64,000 nt of DNA from Luzula sylvatica (GCA_946800325.1 OX326957.1:28615054-28679053), one strand, 5' to 3'; shown: positions 50,186-61,804, counted from the stretch's first letter. Notes: generated by a model from the sequence alone, not told the origin. A program made the numbers and translations.

Positions 50186-50269
50186 ACATGTATTATCAAA
50201 TATCCATATTGCTTATTTGATTTGACGAGTCACAAGAACATGCTTAGGATCCACGTGTTACTTGTAGAT

Positions 50270-50405
50270 TCAGAGCCATGTGGGTTGTGTGACACAAAAA
50301 ACATATATTGTGGGAAAATTGTGAATTCAAGTCTCGTTGATATTAATTGATAAAAAATCATCGAGTATTTTCCGTTTACTCATTTTTTTACAAATTTAAC
50401 GTGGA
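50270..50405 (+). mobile_element. SINE-like remnant
   Basis: 'GTGAATTCAAGTCTCGTTGA' (B-box-like) is followed by 'TATTAATTGATAAAAAATCATCGAGT' in pieces and 'TTTACTCATTTTT'. The same tail recurs at 50665-50740 and resembles 9770-9830. 50186-51270 otherwise holds no feature. Confidence 0.4.
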
Positions 50406-51269
50406 ATTCCCACTATAAAATACTACAACAATTCAAAAAAATTGAAATTTATATAAAATATAGTGTACATATTTAACATACAAATTGTTTTTTTAATAAA
50501 TCTAGAACAAAAACCCAATATTTGGTTCAATGTGAAATTTTACTTATACCTTACAAAACCTCAAAATATCATGTTTCCAAAAAATGAAATAATATTAATA
50601 CCTAGTAAAATGTAAAAAAATATCAATGCATTTCTTTTCTTCATTTCTAAATTTTCAAAGAAATATAATTGTGAGTTAAAGTCTCATTGACATTAATGGA
50701 TGATCACCGAATCCTTTTCATTTACTCATTTAAAATTGTTTGTATTTTTCCGAAGAATCATGAATTCAGTGTTATTGTTTACTAACCGACTGAGATTCAA
50801 CTTCACTGTGATAACCAGAATTAATTTTGTTAGATGTATTTTTTTTCTAAAGAATCATTTGTATGGAAATTTTGCATAAATATATATTTGCATCTTCAAA
50901 CGTTTAGGTGGCAAATCTTATCATGAGAAATAAAATAAATACGTAAATTTGTATAAATGCCCAATTTCATGTTCTCAAACTAAACATGTTGTAGATAATT
51001 AAATACCGAGAGACAATAAATCAGTAACGTGGCAGAAATTAGTTCTTGCTTACACGTTTTTAACATTGGCCCCCATTAATTATATTGCTTGCTTGCTTGC
51101 ACGTAAATTAAACCATGTTCATTTTTATATTTGAGCTAGTGCTTTAAAAGGCTTTTTTTATAATGAAAAAACTATTCTATTTTCGGAAATTTATTTTGTG
51201 AATAAAAGTAATCTACTTTTATATACTTAAAAAAAATGTCCTTTATATGATATATTTTATTTATAGGAA

Positions 51270-51520
51270 AAAATATGTTTTTAGTCACTTATCTTTTACA
51301 AAAGAGTTCAATGAAATCATGACGTTTTAATTGGATCAATCAAGGCCTTTAACTTTTTTACTTGGTATAATCAAATCCTTTCATACGTTAAATGTTGAGT
51401 AAACTGATAAATTGTTGCTAAATGATGACGCGGTAACATATCATGGCAAAATTTATTTTCTAATATCCAAATTACTCAAAATGACGTGGCATGGTCCACC
51501 ATGTCAGCAGCCTCATTTCC
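51270..51520. mobile_element. Possible MULE terminus upstream of the MuDR fragment
   Basis: TTTTTAGTCACTTATCTTTTACAAAAGAG, read in pieces, and the following GACGTGGCATG/CCACCATGTCAGCAG words are typical of MULE ends. No partner or TSD was found, so the link to the transposase fragment at 52.0 kb is inference. Confidence 0.35.
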
Positions 51521-51769
51521 TATTTTTTCAAAATGAAGTATTTATTTTCTTCTCCAAAACTCGTGTTAGTGCCAAAGACACAAGTCTGTTCATCTTCTCG
51601 TACATCTCTTCTTCTTTGCATGAGTTCACCTTCTAGCGCGAAACTCCTATTTTCGCATGTGTTGGGCACCACCAATGGTCCATTTCTTTCTCTCTTATGT
51701 TTGATAGACCGACTTTTGCTAGCAAGTTTACGACCCCATAATCTCGACCAAAAATCGCCCAATCACCAT

Positions 51770-51772
<3 letters not shown>

Positions 51773-51829
<57 letters not shown>
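51773..51829. repeat. (CT)n microsatellite
   Basis: About 57 bases of CT. It creates a Ser-Leu repeat in an otherwise non-coding frame. Confidence 0.95.
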
Positions 51830-51831
<2 letters not shown>

Positions 51832-52025
51832 TATTATGTTGTTTTTTTTCACTATAAAATTTGGTCTCAAATTGCAATTTATTTTCTTTCTCAATAATTG
51901 TATATTCAAATGGGAACTAATTTGTTGATGATTTAATTGTCTTGTTTAACATTGGTATATCCAAATGGTACTAATTATTTGATGATTTTTCTATCACATA
52001 TTTCATTAAAAATTGAAAAATGCTA

Positions 52026-52744
52026 GGCTTCGTGTATTTCATCGCGATAAATTTGTGTACAATAGTTCCGATTGCGAGTACATCAAATATCAATGGTGAA
52101 AAATAATTTTGGACAATCTAATTCGGGGGGTTAAGTATCATGATCTTTTACACTTGATAAAGGAGACATTGTGTATGGACCATTTATCGAAATTGTATTA
52201 TAAAGTTCCGGATAGTTGCTTGAAGGACGGACTGAAGATTATGTATCAAGACGAGCCAGTATATGAAATGTTTGTGTTGTTTGTCGTTTTATGAGTATTG
52301 ATGTGTATGTAGAGTATTTATGTGTTGACGAGGAGAATGTGTCGAATCAAAATTACCTGGATGTATTTGTTGATGGAGAGGAGGGAAGATGATATTGAAA
52401 AAGTTGTGACATTGGATATTGAATTTGCAGATTCTGTTTCGAGCGAGTACGGTAGTTATATTGAGAGTAGTGATGATGATAATAGTTATTCCGGTACACC
52501 CGAGTTCTATGTTGGGATGACGTTTGTGGGAGTTAAGGAAATTAGAGAGGCAGTTACAAAATACGCCATTGCTAACGTAAAACATAATAAAAATAAGAAA
52601 AATGTTTCTTATAATTGTATATTTTGTTTTTTTGATCTAGCAATTCATTTACATATTTTTTATGTTAGGGTTCTAGGAAAAAAAATTGAAGCTCAATGTT
52701 CGAATCAGTCTCATGTTGTTCGACAAAGTAATTATGATATGTGA
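52026..52744 (+). pseudogene. Frameshifted N-terminal fragment of a MuDR-type transposase
   Basis: Pieces read LLHLIKETLCMDHLSKLYYK, then VPDSCLKDGLKIM, VYEMFVL, an acidic stretch (SSEYGSYIESSDDDNSYSG) and VGMTFVGVKEIREAVTKYAI followed by AN. The last segment matches the start of the plant MuDR N-terminal (DNA-binding) domain and the order is that of MURA-like transposases. At least one in-frame stop after 52294 and two frame changes (near 52292 and 52380) break it. The catalytic DDE and zinc-knuckle regions are absent downstream. It is therefore a dead remnant and cannot mobilise the MULEs in this window. Confidence 0.75.
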
Positions 52745-52984
52745 GATTGGGAATTTTTTATGTTGAACATTTATGGCATTAAATATTTTGTTTTTTTTTT
52801 ATATTTTGTAAGTGGGATTACTACATTTATATTAATGAATATTTTCTGATATTGTATGTTCATATTCCTCAAAACTATATTTTGTAGTAATGGATAATTT
52901 CTGATTACTATATTTCTTTTTTATGACTAAATTATTTTAAGGACTTAGAATTAGGATTATAGTTGACTGGATCAATTTGACAGC

Positions 52985-53125
52985 ACATTCAATACTAATT
53001 CACAATCGATACTAATTCAGATTCAATATACAATTACATTTCAATACACATTAATACCAATTCATATTCATATTCATATTCAATACTAATTCACATTCAA
53101 ATACATTTCAATACACATTTTGTTA
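52985..53125. repeat. Minisatellite of ACATTTCAATACACATT / AATTCACATTCAATAC words, block 1
   Basis: Irregular tandem array of words such as CAATACTAATTCACA and ACATTTCAATACACATT. The same family forms the larger block at 56385-56900. Confidence 0.8.
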
Positions 53126-53555
53126 CACGCCAAAATTATAATTATAATTATAATCATAATTGAACTTAGCTTTACAAAAAAAAAATTGCATTCATTAAAT
53201 ATTCTATCAGGACTCACTTGTAACAAAAAATTTCAGTATCTAAATATATGGAACTTGAAAATCAAATCTTTGAAATATTTCTTTAGAAATATCACATAGG
53301 AGAATATTAAATTCTTTTTGTAACTCCCTTATGTGTTAATGACTGTTCAAATAAAGTTATCCTCAAATTGTGCCCTAATTTCCTCCTAACTGTTAAATTA
53401 GAAAATATGAATACTAATAGCCTCATTGCAAATCCATTCCTTGGAGACACGCCTACTATTTAAATGCAATTAAATATATATCATTTCACGCTGACTAAAC
53501 TTAACACAATTTCTTCTTCCGAAATTTGCATTTCTGGGGTTGATGTTTCTTGATA

Positions 53556-53696
53556 GGGTAATGATATTGACAGGAAATAATATTACTGGGAACAAGAAAT
53601 TTAAACTTGAATTGCTAATTTTACTTTTAATTCATGCCAAATTTAAATGAAATTTCCTGTATCTAGTATTTATTTTTCCTGTCAATATCACTATCC
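53556..53696. mobile_element. 141-bp MITE of Mutator type
   Basis: A perfect 9-bp TSD TTCTTGATA lies at 53547-53555 and 53697-53705. The inverted termini are GGGTAATGATATTGACAGGAAA and GGATAGTGATATTGACAGGAAA, written here in halves: outer GGGTAATGATATTG, inner ACAGGAAA. The fold-back is mostly at the ends, the centre is AT-rich. Shares its terminal word with the MITE at 29404. Confidence 0.92.
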
Positions 53697-54022
53697 TTCT
53701 TGATATTTCTTAGCCATGGTCATTATTAATATCAATTGAGGTAACCAATATCTCTATATTTCACGAATTTATATATTTATTTGTATTTGAATTTGAATTC
53801 GGATATATTATGTTGTTTTCGATAATTTTTATTTGGTTTTGGATATTTGATTCGTATATTTTATTATGATAAAATAAACAAAGAAATAATACGTTAAAAA
53901 CGATAGTTATTTATTTAATAATATGGACGAATAGAAGGAGAAGAAAAAGTCAAATCTGGCACGTGCGTCAAGACCCACCTCAGACAACGATTCTGAGCCT
54001 CCCCTCGGATCTAGAGGATTTG

Positions 54023-54027
54023 TTGCG
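54023..54027. repeat. 5-bp TSD, left (TTGCG)
   Basis: Repeated at 55139-55143, directly outside the LTR. Confidence 0.85.
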
Positions 54028-55138
54028 TGAAAGAAATACAGTTTCGGATCAACCGTAAAAGTATACACATAAGGATATATGAACATGAATGTTCATGGGT
54101 AGATTAAATGCATAATATGATTGTGCAAAGTTAAGTTTCAGAGAGTAGTTCGTTCGAACTAACCGTCGGGTCCGTTCGAACGGACCGCTACGAGTGTAAA
54201 ATAGTTTTACACATATTCATTCCAGGGAGTGGTTCGTTCGAACCAACATTGGTGTTCGTTCGAACCAACATTGGTGTTCGTTCGAACGGACTACTACGAA
54301 TGATGTTTGGAATTAATACTGAAGTGGACAAGAGATGATTCGTTCGAACGAACCATAAGGGTGCGTTCGAACGGACCTCTTCGAGTATAAAATGGTTTTT
54401 ATACATTCTCATGACATGAAGCAGTTGGTTCGAACGAACCTTATGGTGCGTTCGAACGAACATGCTGCTGGGAGTGTATATTGGATATACACAACATTTC
54501 ACCCAATCCTTATCTTATTTTATTATAAATACGATGTTTCTCTCTCTCTTTCTATTCAGACAATTCAGAATTCAGAATTCTGTCTAAAGAAGTCTAAGTC
54601 AATTGAAGTCTAATTCAGTCCAGAAATTAGAGAGACTCTTATCAAGTTGTTGAAAGAGTGCGAAGAGAAAGAGAGAAAGAGAAAAGGTGTTTTCTCAGTT
54701 TAGAGAATAAAACGCAATCATGCAAGTTCGTCGGTGCATCGTCTAGGCAGGTGCATCCGCGACCGAGGTGCTACGACTCACGGTGGATACGAGGATACGA
54801 GTAGAGGAGTTTGCACTTTGTGGCTCTTCGTTGTGATCAAACCGAAGGAGTGAAAGGCTGTAGAAGCATGTGGGCATGGGACGCACGAAGACAACCGGAG
54901 ACGTGTCAAGACGGTGGGAGATATGTGGTATGGGACGCACGAACTAGTCACCAACGTGACACCGAAGGAGAGAAGGATGTGAGCGATCAACCCGTCGTGC
55001 GTGATCAATTTCACGCTGGTAATCGTCTATCCTACTTTGCATCGTACCCTCGATATCAAAGCGTGATCTCGAGATTTGGGAACCGGACCGGGCCTTCATA
55101 TCCGCTGCGCGGGCCCGGGGACGGGATAATTCCTAACA
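54028..55138 (+). mobile_element. Solo LTR (1111 bp) of an LTR retrotransposon
   Basis: TGAAAG...CTAACA termini are flanked by TTGCG on both sides, with no internal retroelement region, as left by recombination between two LTRs. On the plus strand there is a U3-like array of palindromes (54153-54456), a TATAAAT box (54534-54540), an AATAAA signal (54706-54711) and a GC-richer U5-like part, so I read it as plus-oriented. The opposite orientation would also give TG..CA ends (TGTTAG...TTTCA). The 122-codon frame at 54811-55179 crosses the LTR boundary and is not a gene. Confidence 0.82.
54145..54465 (+). promoter_or_regulatory. Array of nine TTCGAA-centred palindromes in the LTR U3
   Basis: TTCGAA occurs at 54153, 54175, 54237, 54259, 54281, 54343, 54366, 54429 and 54451 (start positions), usually inside GTTCGTTCGAACGAAC or CCGTTCGAACGG. 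Sites come mostly in pairs 22-23 bp apart. After several pairs there is a small hairpin word (GTGTAAAATAGTTTTACAC, or GTATAAAATGGTTTTTATAC). The array lies 80-390 bp upstream of the TATA box, the position of LTR enhancers. Factor unknown. Confidence 0.75.
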
Positions 55139-55143
55139 TTGCG
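55139..55143. repeat. 5-bp TSD, right (TTGCG)
   Basis: Matches 54023-54027. Confidence 0.85.
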
Positions 55144-55267
55144 CACAACGGTTGGACCCACCTCAAGCAGCGATCTTGAGCATCCAATTGGTCAATATCT
55201 GAAAGAGATATGAAATGAATATATAATAGTTGAATTTATTTGTTTTATTATAAACTATTATTAATTT

Positions 55268-56148
55268 GGGAAATTTTTAAAAAACCCCCTATCTTTTTTC
55301 GATATTCTAAAAAACCCCCTATCTTTTTGGAAACTTCAAAAAAACCCCTCTACCAAACTTTTATTTTCAAATACCCCCCTATGGGGTTAAAATTAACTAT
55401 GTATGGTGTTAAATATTTTTTTATGACCAAAATACCCTTCATTTTACATATTTAGTAATTAAAATAATGTTTTTGTTATTTGTATTAATTTTTAAAAAGT
55501 CCTAATTTTTTTTTTTTTGCTTATAATAATTTTTAAAAAATAATTATCATATGTTATATGTATATAATTTTAATATTTCATACATTACATATATTTGACT
55601 TTCATAACTTTTTATTGAAAAAATAACATAAAATAATAATAAGATGAACAACAATATTAAAAGAACACCTTGCAAATATTTAAAAAATAAAATATCATGA
55701 ATCTATTAAAAGCATACATAAAAGAAGAACGAAAATAAAATTAAAATAGGTGTTTAAAGAAATATTTTTCTTTCAGTATATTTTCAAGTTGTTTATTTTA
55801 TTATTATCTGATGTTAGTTTTTCATGAATAATAAATGAAATATTAAAATTATACAAACACAACATTTAATAATTTTATTTTTGTGAAATCATTATATGTT
55901 AAAAATTAGTTATGAATTTTTTTTAAAACTAATAAAATTAATGAAAAAATAACAAAAAATATACATATGAAAATAGAAGGGTATTTTGGTCAAAAATAAA
56001 TTTTAACACCATCCTTGGTTAGTTTTAACCTCTATAGGGGGGTATTTGAAAATAAAAATTAGGTAGAGGGGGTTTTTTGGAGTTTCCAAAAAGATAGGGG
56101 TTTTTTTAGAATATCCAAAAAAGATAGGGGGTTTTTTGAAAATTTCCC
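55268..56148. mobile_element. 881-bp non-autonomous MULE
   Basis: A perfect 9-bp TSD TATTAATTT lies at 55259-55267 and 56149-56157. Long inverted termini of about 190 bp begin GGGAAATTTTT and consist of repeated AAAAAACCCCCTATCTTTTT units, then CAAATACCCCCCTA, then GACCAAAATACCCTTC. All are mirrored at the right end (GAAGGGTATTTTGGTC ... GGGGGGTATTTG). The centre is AT-rich, without a gene. Decayed relatives lie at 12200 and 30225. Confidence 0.94.
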
Positions 56149-56157
56149 TATTAATTT

Positions 56158-56384
56158 TATAAATTTGATTTATATAGAGAGATTGCGCCTTTTAGAAAAT
56201 CGGTTATTGAGTTTATAAACTCATCCCTTTTATTTGGATTTTTTGCGTAGGTACATCGAAGGTGCGGAAATCGAAGCTATGATAACATTTTGGACAACTC
56301 AAATGGACACGTGTGCTTCGTATATTGTTAACTATAGTTAATAATATACGGCAATCACGTTTCGATTTCGGGACGTGACACATT
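56158..56384. other. Short spacer
   Basis: Sequence between the MULE and minisatellite block 2, with no recognised gene. Confidence 0.4.
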
Positions 56385-56900
56385 TGATATCAATTCACCT
56401 CAACACACAATAACATTTCAATACACATTCGATACCGATTCACATTCAATACACAATTACATTTCAATACACATTTGATATCAATTCACATTCAATAATA
56501 TTAATGCATATTCAATATACAATAATATTTCAATACACATTGGATTTATATTCAATACTAATTCACATTTAATTACATTTCAATACACATTCGATACAAT
56601 TTCATATTCAATACACAATTACATTTCAATACACATTCGATACCAATTCACATTCAATACACAATTACATTTCAATACATATTCGATACCAATTCATATT
56701 CGATACTAATTCACATTCAATACACAATTACATTTCAATACACATTCGATACCAATTCACATTCAATACTAATTCATATTCAATACAATAACATTTCAAT
56801 ACACATTCGATACCAATTCATATTCAATATTAATTCACTTTCAATTACATTTCAATACACATTCAATACACAATTACATTTCAATACACATCATGTATGA
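56385..56900. repeat. Minisatellite block 2 (ACATTTCAATACACATTCGATACC words)
   Basis: More than ten tandem units of roughly 45-60 bp composed of ACAATTACATTTCAATACAC, ATTCGATACCAATTCA and CATTCAATAC words. Related to block 1 at 52985-53125. The solo LTR and the MITE and MULE with known TSDs lie between the two blocks. Confidence 0.9.
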
Positions 56901-56904
56901 TTAT

Positions 56905-59900
56905 AATATTAATATTAATAAAATGAACATGACACATCATGTATTGATCAACATTGTACTTAATTGAATTGCAACTTAATATACGTATATTGTATATTTA
57001 ATAATTCAATTGGTCGTAAACATGCGTAAATCGCGACATGTCGCGGAACCTCTTAACATCGCATCACTGAATAGTGAATTCCCAATATTTTCTCTTCATT
57101 TTTAACAAGAAAATAAAAATAAAATAACGATAATCAATATGCATAGTAACCAATTTTTAGTTAACAGTTGGTAATTTTTTTAGTTATAAAAGTTTTATTT
57201 AATAAAATGGACAAATCATTATGTCCAAATAGTGACGTCCTAAAGATATGTTTTTTTTTTCTGGAAAATTCTAGCAACGAAATTACTGGCATCCGAGATC
57301 GGCTACAACAATAACCCTTTCGTTATGATGTTTGATAAGTTTCGTTATATATATGTTTGTATTATTAGGATACTATGTAACATTATTTTGTTTAAATAAT
57401 AAATATTAATGTTTTCGTCAACTATTTAATTTTTTTTTATATTCAAACTATTATCAAATCGAGCTGAGCTATTTTGAATCAAAATGAGACAAACTTGAAC
57501 TTAAGTTTTTAGCTCGGATTTCGATGATAAACGAGCCGATTAGAATCAAGTTCAGGCCGAGTTTGAGCTGGACATAGCTCGTTGGAACTTGACTCGGCTA
57601 CCGCACCGAGGTTGTTTAATAAAAAAAATTACAATGTTAGTATTTTTCATTAAGTCTGGAATTCACATTATACGCTAACACGCTAAAACGTAACAGTTCA
57701 TTCTCAATTAATTGATGGAATATCTAATCGAACCAAAATATAAATATAATATAATTAATCAAATTAAAATATTAAGGATTGATTAAACTCTATTAAAATG
57801 CAACGGAATGATATCTTACAATAATTAACAAAAGAAAATTAAGGCCCACAACATAGAAATAATTTCGTTTACCAAGGAATTTATCTTGTTTTAGGATATA
57901 AAAAGAAATATACGGACCTGGAATCTACTAAAGGCTTATGAGGGTCAAGAATTAGAGTAGAGAAAGGGGGAGTCGAGAAGAAAGTTTGAGGTTTCCCAAA
58001 ACTAATTTTTTTTCTTGAAGATGGCTGTACTAAAAGCGGCTTGGTTATTTGAAACTGATGATTCAATATCAATAGTTTTTTGGAAAAAACTTTCCAAATC
58101 AGTTTCATTGATGTATTTTTTTTGAAAACGAACTTTGTAAGAAATTGTATGAATCTCTCGTAAGGTACAAGATCAAGCAAAACCCAACAAACAAGGTTTG
58201 CCGGAAGGTTTGAGTGAAAGTTCTCATAATACCGAACTCGTTCATTTCATCTAGTTGTCGACATTTGTCCTTTCTACCTATCATCAATTGTTGAGTTGCT
58301 GTAATAAATTTACTTTTCTTTTGTCGACCTCATTTTTTCCATCTCTTTCGTTATAGCTTACGCTAGATTCTTACTCTCTCACGGAACGACACTAGATCTA
58401 CAAGCAAGTGTCATTCCGTATTCTCTTCAACCATCAAAAGGCATATTACATTATTGTAATAACGGAATTCAGTTATGCCTGGATCCATAATCGAATGAAT
58501 CACACTCAAACATATCAAAACTCGAATAACTAGAAACTCGAAAGAACCGAACAATCCTAAACATGAACTGAATCGAATTATTGGTAAACCGAACGACCCG
58601 TGCTTCAAGTGATTTGCATCTCGAATTACGAAATGAATTAAAACCTAAACCTAGATAGATCAGTAATTAAAACCGTTGATGTGATGATATTGATATCATG
58701 AAAAAATTATCCATCGGGACTAAAATTCTATGTACTACATCTCGAGTGGTTTGTCGAGAATTTGTTTGACACAAAAATATAATATGAATATTAAAAAAAT
58801 AAAAAATTATACTTGTCTTCTCTAATATTCCCTCGATATATTGATGTATTGACAATATATAATAAATGTATTAAATGTTAAATTATTTTAGATAATAAAT
58901 TATAATATGTGACAAATCGTATTAATTAGGTGGCAAGCTGTATTAATTATGGTAACCACATTAATTAGGTGGTAAACCAAATTATTAAAAATAGTTTGGT
59001 TTGTTTAATATTTTTATTATATTTAATCTAACACATGATAAGTCATATGTATTTAAACAAATTTTTATTATTTTATTTTCAATCTTTTTTTAAAAGCAAA
59101 ATATTTTCGTTTTTATTTTATTTATTTTTGCGAAATAATAAATTTTATTTTCATTGTTATACTTTTGTTTATTTTTTATGATAGTTTTATTCGTGTGTAT
59201 CTATTTAACACATGTCAAATAATATATTAATTCAGTCCAATAATTTACTTTTCAATTTCACAAATTTAAATTTGATTAATGATAGAGTGGTAAACAAACT
59301 TGTTAAAAATATTAAATAAATTAATGATATGTAAAATTATGGATATTTTTTTAAAAAGATGTATATCATCACTCTAAAAAATAAATGAATTTGATTTATC
59401 ATTAATATTTAATTTGATGTCAATACATCAACCACTCTAGTTAATTTTAAGAGGCGTATTATCACTCTAAAAAAAATTAGTATAAACATTATGTTATTAA
59501 AAATAAAAAAGAATAATATGTTATTGCTAAAAAGAGTACTAATATAGTTGTTGATCACGCTCAAAATTATATATATCTACCGAATACACACAAAAATATG
59601 GTTTAGATATATTATCCAAAGCACGAACTGATAGGTGCTAGGATATCTGAAAATTTAAGATTTTTAAATTTGAAATAAACACATGATGATCTGAAAATTA
59701 AATTTTTTGAAATTTGAATTACTCACTGATCCGAAAATCGTTGCAACCCGAATAATTTGGAAATCGTTTTTCCAAACTCCGAAGAACGTAAAATTTGAAA
59801 ATCTAATTTTCTGAAACTCGATGATCTCAAACGATCAGAAAATAAAAAAGAAATTGACAATCAAATATTTCGAAGCTGAATAATCCGAGAACCAAATGAT

Positions 59901-60104
59901 CCGAAAATCAGACGACTCGCGATTGAATGGCATAATAATCGAATGTCTCGCAACCCGAAATAAGCCATTGTAGTAGTTGACTTTTAATCATCACCAAAAA
60001 TTTTAAATCAAAAAAAAAATCATCACCAAAATTGAATCAACATCGAATCCAGGACTTCATTACAAACAAATGAATCAAATCATGTGCCAACTTATTCTTT
60101 GTAA
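56905..60104. other. AT-rich intergenic DNA
   Basis: 57470-57610, 58540-58600 and 59700-59960 contain decayed CCGAA / GCTCG-type tandem words like those at 30.7 and 44.3 kb. The minus-strand frames at 57881-58287 have no recognisable domain. Nothing else is supportable in these 3.2 kb. Confidence 0.4.
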
Positions 60105-60113
60105 TAAAATATA
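60105..60113. repeat. 9-bp TSD, left (TAAAATATA)
   Basis: Exact repeat at 63250-63258, directly outside the element tips. Confidence 0.92.
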
Positions 60114-60379
60114 GAAAAAAGTACACTTTTGCCCCTCAATGTTTTGACAAAAGTGCACTTTGCCCCCCAAAAAAAAATCTGCACCTTTTGGCCCCCTAAT
60201 GTTTCAAAAAATGTTCAACATGCCCCCTCCGTCTATTTTGTTACCAAATTTCTGTTAACTGATGACGTGGTCGGTTAATTGATGACATGGCATGTTCCAT
60301 GTAGTGATGACATGGAATTTGATTCTAACCCGATCCGTTTACTCAAACCCGACCCGATAACTAATATATCTCTCAAAAC

Positions 60380-60416
<37 letters not shown>

Positions 60417-60528
60417 GTCGCAAACCCTCATCGCCCCCTTCTCAAATCCTCGCCAGCGCCGTCTTCTCTTCTCTCGCTCTCTCCTCTTTCTTCTCTCGCT
60501 CTCTCCAGTCCATTTTTGCGAAGTTGCC

Positions 60529-60648
60529 ATGGCGAGTACCGATCCAGAACGCAAAGTAGAGGTGGAAGAGGAGGTGGAGACACCCGCCGTTGCCGCCGGT
60601 GAGGAAGAAGATACCGAGGCAGATGTTGCTCCGATTAGGGTTAGTTAA
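60529..60648 (+). pseudogene. Captured first exon of a RanBP1-type gene
   Basis: A CT-rich leader with a (CT)n tract (60384-60414) precedes an ATG opening 39 codons: MASTDPERKVEVEEE..., then an acidic stretch, then EEDTEADVAPIR. The pattern MASxDPE...acidic...EDTxAxVAPI is the N-terminus of plant Ran-binding protein 1, a cytosolic partner of Ran-GTP. Homology stops where the exon should end (ATTAG|GTTAGT); the Ran-binding domain is absent. It lies 400 bp inside the Pack-MULE and may bring the original promoter with it. Confidence 0.75.
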
Positions 60649-60689
60649 TTTGTGAAAAAGCCCCGTTTGGGTTAAATTCGAAGAGGGGA

Positions 60690-61075
60690 AAGAAGATGAA
60701 TTTGTGAAGAACTGCATTGAATTGTGTATGTTTTCTTTTCTTTATCTAATTAGGGTTTTCTTTTATCTAATTAGGGTTAGTTAATTTGAAATTATGGTTA
60801 ATTAGGGTTAATTAAGGTGGATTTTAGTCAAATTAGGGTGCATTTCAGTCAATTTCAGCCATTTTAGGATTATTTTGGGTCAATTTCAGTCAATTCAGGG
60901 ATAATTTGGGTTCATTTCAGCCATTTTAGGATTATTTTGGGTCAATTTCAGTCAATTCAGGGTTAATTTAGGTTAATTTCAGCCATTTTAGGTCAATTTC
61001 AGTCAATTTCAGCCATTTTAGGTCAATTTTAGTCAAATTCAGTCAATTTTGGGTTAATTTGGTTGACTTGATTTA
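60690..61075. repeat. Tandem repeat of GGTCAATTTCAGTCAATT / CAGCCATTTTAGG words
   Basis: Irregular array derived from repeats of TTAGGGTTAATT and TTTCAGCCATTTTAGG units within the Pack-MULE. Confidence 0.8.
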
Positions 61076-61407
61076 TTTAATTTTGGTTTATTTTAGAATG
61101 TATATTTTGATGATGAAACTGCCGAGGTTGTTATTTCGTCTTTGTAAACTAGAAGCTGGAATTCGTCTTTGTAAGTCATATTTTTATTCATTTATTCTAA
61201 GAATATAAACCCTAATCTTCTATGTGTATTTTAGTTCTCAAGTCATTTGCGGGATCCAACTTCTGAAAATAGAGGGTGTGCATTATGGATGCAAGAGACG
61301 AAGACGGGTGTGGTGATTTCAACGAGTGTTCTCCAAACCGACGAGAGGAGCGATGCACGACGCTGGTACTGGTGACGAGAAGAGGGACGTGCAATAACCC
61401 TAATTTT

Positions 61408-61506
61408 TTTAATTGTTTCGAGTCGTGATCGAGTCATGTATGTTTGTATTGTGTTGTAAATTTGTAATTGTTTCGAGTCGTGATCGAGTCATGTATGTTT
61501 GTAAAC
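61408..61506. repeat. Tandem duplication, 2 copies
   Basis: 'TTGTTTCGAGTCGTGATCGA' followed by GTCATGTATGTTTGTA occurs twice, about 57 bp apart, inside the Pack-MULE. Confidence 0.85.
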
Positions 61507-61803
61507 TTTTGACAATTTTTTCTGTAAATTGGGAGACTAAATAATAAAATGACACTTTGTCAAATTTTTCTGTAAATTGTTTTGTAGTTGAAAATAACAT
61601 GAATTCTAAACAACATAACAAAATAACATGAATTCTAATACAACAATGTTACTAAATTCATAACAAAACAACAAATGATAATTACTAATTTCAAAACAAA
61701 ATCATAACAAAATGATTGTTTTAAAACGAAAATTGGTACGAAAACAAATAAGAAATTGGTACGCATAATTTTGACCCTTGTCGAAGCCCCTGCCCCACCC
61801 CTT

Positions 61804-61804
61804 G

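Noticed and set aside
51491..51928. 145-codon frame with a long Ser-Leu repeat
   Set aside because: The Ser-Leu run is the (CT)n microsatellite at 51773-51829; no conserved sequence on either side.
54811..55179. 122-codon frame
   Set aside because: Starts in the U5-like part of the solo LTR and crosses the LTR end and TSD; no domain.
56385..56900. Regular repeats with spacers, considered as a CRISPR-like array
   Set aside because: Units are irregular AT-rich minisatellite words without constant repeat and unique spacer structure, and the DNA is plant nuclear.
57881..58287. Two minus-strand frames of 60-99 codons
   Set aside because: No recognisable motif; AT-rich region with no supporting splice or promoter structure.
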